Positions 10,305-21,052 of a stretch of DNA of 64,000 nucleotides are shown piece by piece. Made by a program: the position numbers and the translations under genes. Under the pieces are notes generated by a model. It ran no database searches. It was not told where the DNA came from and saw only the letters and a program-made list of their open reading frames with translations. This DNA is from Camarhynchus parvulus (Eukaryota; Chordata; Aves; Passeriformes; Thraupidae), in NCBI RefSeq assembly GCF_901933205.1, contig NC_044590.1:7703501-7767500 (forward strand). The letters are read 5' to 3'. The stretch's first letter is position 1. Every line of letters starts with the position of its first letter.

Positions 10305-13300
10305 ATGAGCCCAGGAGTTTTCCTCCTCTTGGGCCTCCTCATCCTCAGGGCAGAGCCGAGCGTAACACCAGAGAAGGGTGGTGAGTACCAGGAGTCAAAC
10401 CCAGCAGCTGCCAGGCACAGGCAGCCTGGGAGCAGCTCCTCGCATCCCGGCCCCCGTGTCCCTGCTGTGTCCCCTCTGGGACCGTGTCCCAGCTGCCTGC
10501 AGCCCCTGCACCGCAGCCCTGCTGCCTGGGGGACCCTGCCCCACCCCAGGGTGCAGGCGTGCATGCCCTCAGCCCCGTGGGCACCCCCTGCACCCCACGG
10601 GCGCAGCATCTATCAGCTCCCAGCGGTGCCACGTGCAGCAGGGTCGCTGCTGCATCCCGGGCACAGACCCCTGCTGCCACCCCCCCGCCGTGGGACAGTG
10701 CCCGGGGCGGTGGTGCCAGCTGTGGTGTGGCTCTGCCCACACCGAGGCATGGCCGGTGCCTCTTTGTTTGAAGCAGCAGCTGCTGTTTGCAGTGAAACTC
10801 CGGCAGCGTCTGTTTGCAGCCCAAACACCCGGAGCGGCTGCTGGCAGAGGCAGCTCTGCCACAGCCCCAGCTGGCAGCAGGAGCCGGGCACAGGCGCCAG
10901 CTGGAGCTCACCTGTACCAGAGGCAGGGCTGCCCCAGGTTTCCCAACATGGCCAAGAGGAGCACAGGGTGCCAAGAGGAGGAGGAGGAGAAGGAAGAGGA
11001 GGAGACACAGCAGTGAGGAGCATGCTGCTTGCAGTGGGGATGCCTGCTGCAGCAGGATGCTCAAGAATAGAGCCTGACCTCCAGCTGGTGCTGGCTTCAC
11101 CCTGACAGGGCCAGTGACACTCCTCGTGGCACTTGTGAGGGCACACATGGGCCGTGCCACCCCGCAGCATGACATGCCATGCTACACTGTGCCACACTGT
11201 GCTGTGCCATGCAGGTCTCGGTGTGGGGGTCCCGCAGCCCCGGGCCATGGTGCAGAGAAGTCTCCAGCCCCTGGGCTGCAATCCCTGCTGCAGCTCCCTG
11301 CAGAGAGACCCGCATCCTGCTTTCCCAGGGATGGAGGATGAGGGGCTCTGGCACTGCCCTGACATTGCCATCCCAACGCAGGGGACTCCCAGAAACCGGG
11401 GCGGTGTCCACGGGACTTCATGCGCTGCTTGCGCCTGGAGTCCCCGCTCTGCGCCAACGACTCCAGCTGCCCCGCTGGGCTCAAGTGCTGCCTCTGGGAG
11501 TGCCGGCTCCGCTGCATCCCCCCGGCAGAAGGTACGGCACCGCGCTGACACACCTCTGTCCCGGAGCAGCTGCACCCCTCTCCCTGTATGCTATGGAGCA
11601 GCCTCCTGTGCGCTGCTAGAGCCTCCTGAGCGCCGCTGGGATCTGTGGATGGGATGGGACACAGGAAGGGCTGCAGCCAGGGCGAGGCACAGGGGTCTGG
11701 CAGGGGCAGGTTTCTTGGTGCTGCCCTAGGACACCGCAGTGCCGCCTCACCTCTCGGCCCCTCGGCGCTGCAGAGAAGCCCGGTGCCTGCCCGGCAGCAG
11801 CCCCCGAGGGGCTCATTGCCCCCTGCTCCTTCCCCTGCCTGGAGGACAAGGACTGCCTGGGAGCGCAGAAGTGCTGCCCGCTGGGCTGCGGCTCTGCCTG
11901 CCTGGAGCCGGCGCAGGGTAAGGACCCGGCGGGGATGGCGGGGAGCCCTGGCTCACCCCAGGGACCCTGTGTGCCATGGTTGTCTCCCTGACGCCCTGGC
12001 CCCTGGGGCAGCACATGGTGCTTTCCCTGCCCCGGCGGCTCCCGACAGCTGCCGGGAAAACCCAACGCAGGGACGTGGGCGCAGGCACCAGGAATGTGCG
12101 GGTCATGGCAGGAACCAGGGACCCCCGGGGCAGGCAGGGCGGCCAGTGGAGAATGCTGAATCGTCACACCCCTTCTGCCCTGCCAGACCAGCCCAAGCCC
12201 AGCGAGGGCCCCACGGTGCAGCCAGGATCATTCCGGGAGCGGTGCCGAGGTGACAGCGACTGCCCCGACGCGCAGAAATGCTGCAACAGCAGCTGCGGCC
12301 CCCAGTGCCCGCCGGGAGTGCCGGCCGGTGAGGCAGGACGGGACAGCACGGGACAGCATGGGACAGGATGGGCAGCGAGGGCGGGGACACGGCTCAGAGA
12401 CCGGGAATGACGCCGTGGGGCTGCAGCCACCATGGCACAGAGCTGTGGCACAAACGGGACCCCTCACCCCATGCTTGCCAGGGTGGGCTCTGCCAGGTCT
12501 GGGGTGGAGACACACTGCACAGCCCCCAGGTGGGCACTGGAGCGGGGAGGGAAGGGGACAATGCAACCAGCCTCTGGTGAGGCCACCATCGTGCTCTCAT
12601 CCTGCTCCACGGTGCAGAGGACACCAGCCCTGCCCCAGTGACCCAAAGGCCGCTGCAGCACCAGTGGGGATGCCTCAAGGACGAGGACTGTCCCCCAGCC
12701 CACGTGTGCTGTCACCAGCTGTGCACCAGGCACTGTGGGACAAGCAGCCAAGGTGAGGGGGCTGCGAGCCGCCCCAAAATCTCGACAGCCTCACGTGTCC
12801 TGGTCCCCACGGCTGTGTCTCCAAGCAGTGGCACTGCAGCCACCCCACTCCATGCCTGCAGGGAAGGATGGATTCTGCCCGGTCCGTGCCGGGCTCTTCC
12901 CCACTTACGACTGCAGAGCCTGGTGCCGGCACGATGGCGAGTGCCCCCGAGAGGAGAAGTGCTGCCTCCGTGGCTGTGATTCCGTCTGCCTGCCCCCGTC
13001 CCAAGGTGCCAGATACGGGCAGGAGTGTCCCCCAGCTCCAGGGACTGTGACACTGGGTGGGAACACCCGCTGTTGCTGCTTGCAGTCCCAGCCCCGCTGC
13101 CTCCTGCCCGCAGAGAAACCAGGCATCTGCCCTCTGGCTGAGGAGGCTCCGCTGGCCCCGTGTGGCACCGCCTGCACCAAGGACTGGCAGTGCCCGGGGG
13201 CTGAGAAATGCTGCGGCAGCAGCAGATGCGGCTCCGTGTGCTCAGCCCCCGAACCAGGTGAGGAGACGGTCGCTAGAGCAGTGATTCCACCGGGAATGCT

Positions 13301-15215
13301 GTCAAAGCTCCTGGGCACAGGATGGGACAGCGCTGCCGCAGGGCAGGCACTCAGATCCCCGGCTCAGGGCACCTCGAGGCACAAAAGGAGGTGCCTGCAA
13401 TACAGGGTGGTCCCTCCTCCTGATGTCTCTTCCTGCCCCTCTCAGAAAAACCCGGTGAGTGCCCAAAGGTGAGGCCACAACCCGCATCGGAGCCGTGCAC
13501 GGAGATGGACTCCTGCAGCCACGACAGGGACTGCTCCCGGCAGGAGAAGTGCTGCTTCTCCGGCTGCGCCATGCGCTGCACCCGCCCTGCCCAAGGTGAG
13601 CCCGGCCACCAGCACGGGGAAGCGATGTGACAGCGGGGCTGGGACCCCCGCCCTGGGGCTGGGACCCCCGCCCTCACCCGCGTGCCCTCCTCGGGCAGAG
13701 CACCCCGGGCAGTGCCCGCGGGCAGGGCCGTGCTGGGAGCTGCGGCGCGGGCGGCAGTGCCTGGATGACAGCGTCTGCGGGCGAGGGGAGAAGTGCTGTG
13801 ACACCGGCTGCGGCCGCGAGTGCGTGGCCGTGCCCACAGGTAGAAGGCACAGCCTGTTCGGGGCGGAGCTGGGCGCAGCCCCCCGAGGGCAGCCAGGTGA
13901 CAGCACGGTGGTGCCCCTGCAGACAGCGGGGACAAAGCTGATGGCCGGTGTGTGGAGGAGTGCCAGGCAGATTCTCAGTGTCCCCGCGGGCAGCGGTGCA
14001 CCAGCATCGGCTGTGGCCACGTCTGCATGGACATCCCTGGAGGTGAGAACCAGCCAGGCCCTCCGGGAGATGTGTGTGGCTGCCCTGGAGTGCCCCGTGG
14101 TGAGGTGGCCCAGGCCAGATGTGCCCCAGCTGGCTGATTACCTTGCAGGCAGAGTGGGAGTGTGCCCCATCCCCAGGGAGGGGGGCACGTGCCTGGACCT
14201 GTGTGACTTCGACGAGCAGTGTCCCTGGGGCCACAAGTGCTGCAGTAACGGCTGTGGCCACGTCTGCACACCAGCCTCTCTGCAAGGTCAGCCCCTCACA
14301 CCGCCCAGCCCAGCAGGGACAGAGCCCAGGTCCCCTTGGCACCCACCCCGGGGCATCCTGGCCCTTCATCCCCAGTGAGCACCCCTCACCATGACCGCAC
14401 TGGAACCCTGAGCTGGCTCTGCCAAGGCAGCTGTGCCTGTGGGGGTCTCACACCCTCCACAGATATGATCTGCCCCATCCTTCTTTCCATGCCTCCCCTT
14501 CTTTCTGTGCGAGTGATGAGCACACACAGCCTCAGCTTAGTCACCAGGTGACCATGCTGCCCTGCCCACAGAGCAGGACACTGTGGCTGTGCCCCAGCCC
14601 AGTGCTGGGCGCTGCTCAGAGGAATGTGAGGCCGACTCTCAGTGTCCCTGGGGACAGAGGTGCACCCGCACCTCCTGCAGCCGTGTCTGCATGGACGCTC
14701 CTGGAGGTGAGGCACAGCAGACCCAGTGCTGCCCCAGGAGACGTGGGGTGTCTCAGCCAGGTGGTCCATGGCAGGATGCTCTGCCCTACAGGCAGAGCTG
14801 GAGCGTGCCCCATGCCTGGGGGTGGTGGGACCTGCCTGGACCTCTGCAGCCTGGATGAGGAATGTCCCTGGGGTCACAAGTGCTGCAGCAACGGCTGTGG
14901 TCACGTCTGCATGCGGGTGTCTGGTGGTAAGGAGGCCTGTGGCCAGCATAGACCCCCAGGGCTAACACCAGGTCATGCAGGGTGCCAGCTGACCTGTATG
15001 CAGGGCAGAGCCCTCGGCATGCTGCCAGCTCAGCATCACTGTGAGGCCAGTTCCCACTGCTGCCCCAGCAGATGCATTTGCAGGGCGAGGGGATCTGAAG
15101 TGATGCAGAGTGGGATGGAGCTGGCCAGCGTGGCTGCAATCATGGCCGCTGGTCCCTTACTCCTGCAGTCTCTTTGCTCCCTAAAAGCACGTCCTCCTTT
15201 TCAGATGCTGCATGA
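10305..15215 (+). CDS. Twelve-WAP-domain secreted protein
   Basis: Fourteen coding exons all join in phase 1: 10305-10380 (signal peptide), 11382-11531, 11774-11917, 12187-12327, 12618-12752, 12862-13005, 13114-13257, 13446-13595, 13699-13839, 13923-14042, 14149-14286, 14572-14706, 14792-14926, and 15205-15215 (Asp-Ala-Ala-stop). The sum is exactly 588 codons (587 residues), which strongly supports the model. Each middle exon encodes one WAP unit. D1, D2, D5-D8, D10 and D12 have all eight cysteines. D3 and D4 lack the first two. D9 and D11 lack the first and sixth. D9-D10 and D11-D12 are a duplicated two-exon module. AATAAA is at 15306-15311. Placed where human WFDC3 (four WAPs) lies relative to DNTTIP1, it may be an expanded WFDC3 relative. 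WAP domains commonly inhibit serine proteases or bind microbes; targets here are unknown. Expression and exon usage are inferred. Confidence 0.85.
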
Positions 15216-15305
15216 TGGGAGAGCAGCTCCTCTGCAGCAGGAAGTTAGGGGACATGGGACAGTCATGAGCCCCAGCTGGTCTGTCCCCTCCCCACCACCT
15301 CCAGC

Positions 15306-15311
15306 AATAAA
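15306..15311 (+). terminator. Polyadenylation signal of the twelve-WAP gene
   Basis: AATAAA about 90 bases after the stop in the short terminal exon that starts at 15205. Confidence 0.8.
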
Positions 15312-15329
15312 GTGTGTGCTTGACTGGCC

Positions 15330-16100
15330 CCAGCTGCCCCATGTGGTCCTGGAGTGACCTTGAAATCACCTGAGGCCTCCAGGGCCAGGAGGTTCAGCCA
15401 GAGTTGGTGCCACAGGACCAGTGAAGCAGTGCAGACACAGACCAGGGGCAGGGCAGGTGGGGACAGGCACCACCCCAGGTGTCCATTGAGGCAGGAGCTG
15501 TTCCTCCTCCATTCAGTGGCTTCAGCTCCCAGTCAGGTCATGTTGGCAGCTGGAAGGCAGGGCAGGGCTGGGAGCCCGTCCGTGGCAATGGAGGCTGCAG
15601 GGTGGTGGCTGGGTGCCACCTGCCGTGCCATGCTGCTGGAGGCACCCACCACCCATCCCCATGAGGGAGGAGTGCCCAGAGGGACGGGCACTGTCTGCTC
15701 CTGCCAGCACAGGCAGGAAGGACCAGACCCAGACGTGCTCATCCAGGGACCTGTCCGTGTATTGTCACAGTCCAAGGGGAGGGACAGGCTCCTCGGCTCA
15801 GGCACCAGGCATAGGAGGGGGCATCCATGCTGGCATGGGCACATGTCCCTGTCTTTAGGCCAGTGAACCTCCCAGGCAAGCCACAGCCCCCAACATGGCC
15901 ACCCAGACCCACAGACCTCATTGCCACCAGCCCCATGGGCTGCCTGTAAGGTTGGGGATGAGGCCACCAGCAGCAGCTTCCCCCAGGCAGGGTCTGTGCA
16001 GAAGCCACCACTGCCCAGACCAGCACTGCCGGGCACCTGGAACTGAGAGCTGGGGCATCAGGGGAGCAGCTGCCACCTGTGGCCCATGGCCCACAGCACA
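15330..16100. other. Convergent intergenic gap (twelve-WAP and EPPIN-like genes)
   Basis: This is the 3' flank of both neighbouring genes. No exon is seen, and no AATAAA/TTTATT for the minus-strand gene is obvious, so its 3' end is undefined. Confidence 0.45.
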
Positions 16101-16103
16101 CTG

Positions 16104-17114
16104 CTAGTTACTGACGTGGGAACAGGCCTGGAAGCACTCGCCCTTGGTCTCAAAGTTGTTCCTGTTGCCGCCGCAGCCGCCGTAGATGAACTCCTCACAC
16201 TGCTGGCTGGAGGCGTTGAAGAAGAAGCGGCGGAACAGAGCCTTGCAGTTGCCACAGACTGAGGGCAGGTAGCAGAAGTCTGCACGATCCAAAGGGGACA
16301 GGCTGAGCCAGGGCAGGGGGACACATCACCACGCTCAGCGCTCTCACGCCCTCAGACAGCCCTGCACAGTTCTGGTTCCCTTTTACTGCCTTACCCTTGG
16401 TGCCCAGAGCACACAGCTCTGCTCCCACCTGCCCCCAGCCCCACACACCAGCAGATTCCCCATAGCACAGTGTGCTGACCCCCCCAGGGTCTGCAAGACA
16501 CATCAAGAGCTCAGGAACTGCCCAGGAGCACCCCAGGGACCCCACCTCCCTTCCCAGTTTGCTCCCCCATGTCAGCCAACACCTCTCCTGTCACCCACCC
16601 CTGTGAGTGCCACGCTGCCACTCCAGAGCCCCACAGAGTCCTCACCCAGCACTGGCTCCTGGCACGTGTGGCCACACTTGCTGGGACAGCACTTGGTGAC
16701 TCCCTGGCAGTCGGCATCGCTGGTGCAGCGCGAGCAGGAGGCACCCATGTGGCAGGAGCCACAGTCCTTGTCCAGCAGGTCCTCCACCTCTGGGATGTGG
16801 TAGCAGTAGCCAGGCTTTGCTGCAGGACACAGTGGCCAGGAGGCTGCTGAGAGGCACACAGCAGGGGCCACAGCAGCCCCCCAGTGCCCCAGGCTCCCAC
16901 AGCCCCACACTTGTAGGCACCTGGCAGCAGATGGGGCAGTGGGAAGCACTGGGCAGCAGTGGCACCCAGAGCACCCCCATCCCCAGGCCATGACCTGGCC
17001 ACACTCACCCATCCCCAGCTCCTCTCGTCCCGTTGGGTGCGGGGCCGGGCTGGACCGCCTGGCCAGGGGGAGCAGGGCAGCAAGGAGGAGAAGACAGCCA
17101 GGTGGCAGCTCCAT
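16104..17114 (-). CDS. EPPIN-like WAP + Kunitz secreted inhibitor
   Basis: Minus-strand exons are 17114-17009 (signal peptide), 16819-16646 (WAP) and 16279-16104 (Kunitz, stop TAG). Junctions are phase 1, giving 151 residues. The WAP exon reads KCCPSKCGHTC near its end and carries ten cysteines, two more than usual, in the segment DCGSCHMGASCSRC. The Kunitz domain has the FIYGGCGGNRNNF signature and Lys directly after its second cysteine (P1 position), predicting a trypsin-like target. It has a seventh cysteine three residues before that one. NAS is a possible N-glycosylation site. One WAP followed by one Kunitz is the layout of mammalian EPPIN/WFDC6, which lies in the same cluster. A TTAAAT box lies about 46 bases before the ATG. 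Orthology to EPPIN is likely but not proven. Confidence 0.85.
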
Positions 17115-18840
17115 GGTGCCCTGGATGGCCGGGTCTGGCCCCGGGTGTGGTGGGCTGGGATTTAAGGTGTGCAGGAGGGGCGGAGGGAGCAGGGCTGGTG
17201 CCTAAACCAAGCTCATACCTGCCATGCAGGTAATGAGCCACACCCGGGCAGGGCCTGGTCTCCCTGGTGGCATCCTGGCCACAGCCCTGGAGCTGGGGGG
17301 ACCGGTAGGACAGGACAGCTGTCCCGGCACAGCCCTCAGGGAGCCCAGCTGGGTGGCAGCAGCACAGCCAGGCTGGGCTGGGGACAGCACCAGCGGCTGC
17401 CACAGCCGCCTGAGGACAAGCTTGTCTTGGGGAAGGTTGGCACTGGCCTCTCCATTGCTGGGGATGATGACAGTGCCATGCCAGGGCATGGAAAGCTGCC
17501 AGCTCTGGGGCAGCCATCAGCCAGGGAAGGGCTGGGGCACAGCACGCTGCAGCACCGCTCTCCCTGTGCTCCCTGTGGTGCAGGTCCTGGGGAAAGGCTG
17601 TGCCTGTGATGAATCCCTTATGGCTTTCCCCCGTGCTGAATCCCCTATGGCTTTCCCCCGTGCTCCCTCCCGTCTGGCAGACAGCATCCCAGGCAGGACG
17701 GCCCACGCTCAGGGCTGAGCCTGTGGGTATCACCTCGCTGCCTACCATCGTGCCTGTGGAAGGCACGTCCCGCTGATGCTCCCATCCATTCCCTCCTGTC
17801 CCTTTGTCACCTCCTTCATCACCCTCTCTCGGTTTGGGGCCGTCCCTTCACCCGCCCCCCTCCCGCGGCACAGCAGCGTGGTGCCGTGCCCTGTGCCCTG
17901 CGCCCTGCGGCAGATCCCAGCTCCTGGCAGCAGGGCGGGGGTCCAGGGGCTCCATCGTGCCTGGGTGGCCCTCGGGGCTGGGACACGGCTCGCGGCCAGC
18001 TCAGCTTCCCGGCGAGGGGCCCCGGGCGCCGGCACCCGTGGGTGGGCGTGGGGTGAAACCTGCCAAAGGAGGCAGAAGCACATTGAGATGTTCCCATTCA
18101 ACAAGAATAATTGTTATCCTAATTACTGCCGTAATTATTGTCCCAAGGGGGAAGCGGAGGGCGAGGAAAGCTCCGTGGGGAGGGGCCAGGAGAGTCGGCT
18201 GGGGTTGGGAGGGCGGTGCCGCCCCCCGCCCACGCCCCACCGCCGCTTTTCCTGCCCGTCCTGAGAAGCCCCAGGATGAGGTCGTGGCAGTGTCCCCGCT
18301 CGGGACACGGTGACGTGGCCAGTGCTGAGCAGGAGTGGGAGCAAATCCGGAGGGACGTGCCGGAGGCGCAGAGTCAGGGTGGGCAGTGGGAAAAATACCC
18401 TTGCACAGGGACTTAGCGGCCACCCTCGGTGGCCCCAGCGCCAAAATCCAAGGGGCTGAATTTTCCTGCTGTTTCCCCGGGGAATCGCAGGTGATCACTG
18501 GATGAACGGATTGGGTCTTCCAGAGCAGCCCTGCCTGTCCCTGCACCGGCAGTAGCAGCATGGCCAGGCTGGATGGATGGATCCACACCACGGTGGATGC
18601 AGGGACGGTGCCAGAGATGAGGGGGGCTGCTCCCAGGTAGATGTTGAGGTTTCACATGACAGAAAACCACTTCCAGAGGAGGACCTGTGCCGTACCCCCT
18701 TGTCCTGCCCCGACACAGGGTAAGCGATGGGCACAGCCGGGAGGGCAGAGCCACCCGCCAGACCTCCTCCATGGGAAAGCAGTGACGGGGTGCCCGGGGA
18801 ACACCCAGGAATGCAGCACCTCCCAGGAATGCGGCACCCA

Positions 18841-18843
<3 letters not shown>

Positions 18844-18872
<29 letters not shown>
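18844..18872. repeat. (GGGACA)n microsatellite
   Basis: About five head-to-tail copies of a GGGACA hexamer. Confidence 0.8.
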
Positions 18873-18874
<2 letters not shown>

Positions 18875-19663
18875 AGGCAGCCTGTGCCATGGGGATGATG
18901 TTGCGGCCAGGCAGGAGCGGAGCCGAGGGGCTGAGCAGGAGCGCAGGGAGCCTGGAGGGCACACACACGTGTCCACACCTGGCTGCCACGTGTGCACACA
19001 CACTCAGACACGTGCAGAGCGAACCCTCCTTCCTCTGCCAGGGACGGGCACTCCCGGAAGGCTCTGTCAGGGAAAGCCCCGGCAGCTCCGGTGCCGTCCT
19101 TGCCACACCTTGCAGCGTGCACTGCGGCCATGGAAGGGGCAGAGGCAGCCTGAGCACCGTGTGACGGGAATGTGAGCCCCCGGAGCCGCTGCTGCAGCCC
19201 CGCAGTGCCCAGCAGAGCCCCCAGCCCTGTCCCCAGCAGCAGGAGCCGGTGCCCCTGGAGCTTTCCTGTCCCCAGGTGCTGGGCCAGCTGGGCAGCGCCT
19301 GGCCAGGAGATGCAGGGCTCAGGGGCCGGTGGCAGCGGGGGGCTGTGGACCGTGTCCGGTCACAGGACGTCCCTCGCGAACCAGCGATTGTTCCCGGAGG
19401 CAGAACAATGCCCGGAGAGCTGCCAGGGCACCACGGGCTGCTCCACAGCGCCCGGCCCGGGGAGCCTCCTGCGCTGTTTCACCAGGCCGGCCCCGAGCAC
19501 GGTCCCCCGGCCCTTTGGTGCTGCCTGCCCCCTTGCTGTCTCCTGCAGCCGGAGGGGCACTGGCTGCTCTTGCCTTGTGGCACAGCGGGGCTCACCTGGG
19601 GCTGCACGGAGCAGCAGCACCTTCCTGCCTCCCGCGAGGCTCGTCCAGCCCAGCTGCCCGCGG

Positions 19664-19688
19664 GAGGGAGGGAGGGAGGGAGGGAGGG
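19664..19688. repeat. (GGGA)n microsatellite
   Basis: About six consecutive GGGA units. Confidence 0.8.
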
Positions 19689-19774
19689 GACGGGAAGGTT
19701 CACGCTCGGATGGAGCGTGTCAGGTGCTGGGGCATGGGCCAGGTCATGGGCACCAACCTTGTGCCCCAGGAGGA

Positions 19775-19780
19775 TTTAAA
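19775..19780 (+). promoter_or_regulatory. TTTAAA TATA box of the second orphan signal exon
   Basis: TTTAAA 49 bases before the ATG at 19829, the same spacing as at the WAP genes. Confidence 0.55.
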
Positions 19781-19828
19781 CCTCTGCCTGTGCCCAGGGA
19801 GGCAGCCCCCACACTGCCCATCCACGCC

Positions 19829-19894
19829 ATGAGGCTGCTGTCCCTGCTCCTGCTCCTGGGGCTCTGCTGCCTCTGGGCCCGGCTGGTCTCCCCA
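19829..19894 (+). CDS. Orphan signal-peptide exon
   Basis: ATG at 19829 opens a strongly hydrophobic signal peptide (MRLLSLLLLLGLCCLWARLV), ending at 19894 before a GTGAGT donor. The exon is 66 bases (22 codons), so the boundary is phase 0 if GTGAGT at 19895 is used, or phase 1 if the preceding G is counted with the intron start; the other first exons here are phase 1. The acceptor at about 20215 would add only a few residues before a stop. Another acceptor at about 20064 would lead into a 90-residue open frame with no family resemblance, ending at 20340. No polyadenylation signal follows on this strand nearby. It is either the start of a tiny secreted peptide or the surviving first exon of a decayed cluster member. 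Confidence 0.4.
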
Positions 19895-20800
19895 GGTGAG
19901 TGTGGGTGGGCACAGGTGGGCACAGGTGGGCACAGGTGGCTGTGGGAGCCAATGGAACCATGCTGCAGGAGGATGTGCAGCCATGGGCACAGAGACCACT
20001 GTGACTATGGCTGGGAGTGCAGCATCCCACCTGTGCTGTCTCCCCTGCATCTTTGCATGCTGCAGAAATGATGCAACCCCCCCACAGCTCCCTGGGAGAG
20101 GTGTCTGGGGTCTCTGGAGCCCTCACCCTCAGGGTCCCACTGTGGGGCTGCCAGATGTGCCCAGTCATGCTACAGAGTGAGGGCCTGAACACGGATTCCT
20201 GTCTTTCCCAGAATTCACCTAGCCCCCACCTGGACCTGGACCAAGGACCCAGTCTGTGCAGCCAACCCACACCAGACAGCCAGACAACAGCTGGACAGCT
20301 GGACAGCCAGCCATGGAGGGCTCCATCAGCTGCTGGATAATCACCCAGCCTCCCAATCCCACCTCAGCACCCTCAGCTCTGTGCTTGCCATAGGGGTCTC
20401 TGTGCCCCCCACCCCCAGTAAACCCAGTCTGATGAACAATGTCTGGCTCCTGCTGCATCTGTCTCCTGGTGAGCCCCCAGCTTCTGAGAGACCATCAGTC
20501 CCTGTGGGAGGGATGGGGTCCCTGCTCAAGCTTTGGGAGGAAGCTTGGGGAGCATCAGGGAGCCCCAGACCCTATGGGGAGGTTTCCTCTGGTCCAGAGA
20601 TGCTCTGTGGGTCCTGGGTGGGAGTGTGCCTGGGGCTGTCTCTGGGGGTCTCCCACAGGGAACAGAAGCATTTTGCTGTGTAGAGGGCCCTGCTGAGCCC
20701 ACCCTGGGCAGGAGCAGCACCAGAGGGTCCCTGTGCAGGGACAGGGCTGGGGCAGGCACTGACCAAGGACAGCTTGTCACACCCAGCCAGTGGCCACTGT
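19895..20800. other. Downstream of the orphan signal exon, nothing firm
   Basis: Possible acceptors at about 20064 and 20215 are described under the orphan exon. No WAP, Kunitz or acidic-repeat coding sequence is seen on the plus strand. Confidence 0.4.
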
Positions 20801-20805
20801 GGGGT

Positions 20806-21038
20806 TTATTAGGAAAGAGAAGGTCCTGCCCAAGACACCACTGGTGCCCAGGACCAGCCCTGGTAGAGTGAGGCAGAGGAAGAGGTTCCTGCACCCACAT
20901 TCTGTGGGCTCTCCTCACCTCACACGCTCCTTGTAACCTTCTGGCATCAGTCAACAAGTGTAATCACTGTCACCAGCACCATCACTGTAACCATCATCAT
21001 CATCAGTGTTAAAGAAAGTTTTGACACCAGGCTCTCAT
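20806..21038 (-). pseudogene. Acidic-protein 3' end, duplicate A
   Basis: On the minus strand a short open frame ends at TGA 20953-20951 with an acidic tail of the type TDDDDGYSDGAGDSDYTC. It is followed about 140 bases later by AATAAA (plus-strand TTTATT 20806-20811). It lies directly downstream of duplicate B and resembles the C-terminus and 3' end of the acidic secreted gene at 24.0-25.3 kb. No signal exon of its own and no good acceptor are visible. It could be a relic or an alternative last exon. Confidence 0.4.
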
Positions 21039-21052
21039 CTCCATCAGATAGA

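Larger units (their letters stand above)
17170..19770. other. Intergenic, GC-rich, with small repeats
   Basis: No supported exon. It holds a 27-28 bp tandem duplication (17610-17664, unit containing 'atggctttcccccgtgct'), an isolated AT-rich patch at 18085-18145, a short GGGACA array (about 18844-18872) and a GGGA array (about 19664-19688). A Cys-rich open frame around 19390-19560 has no splice or family support. Confidence 0.5.

Noticed and set aside
19390..19570. Cys-rich plus-strand frame (AEQCPESCQGTTGC...)
   Set aside because: Spacing does not fit WAP, Kunitz or defensin, and no splice sites or stop context make an exon.
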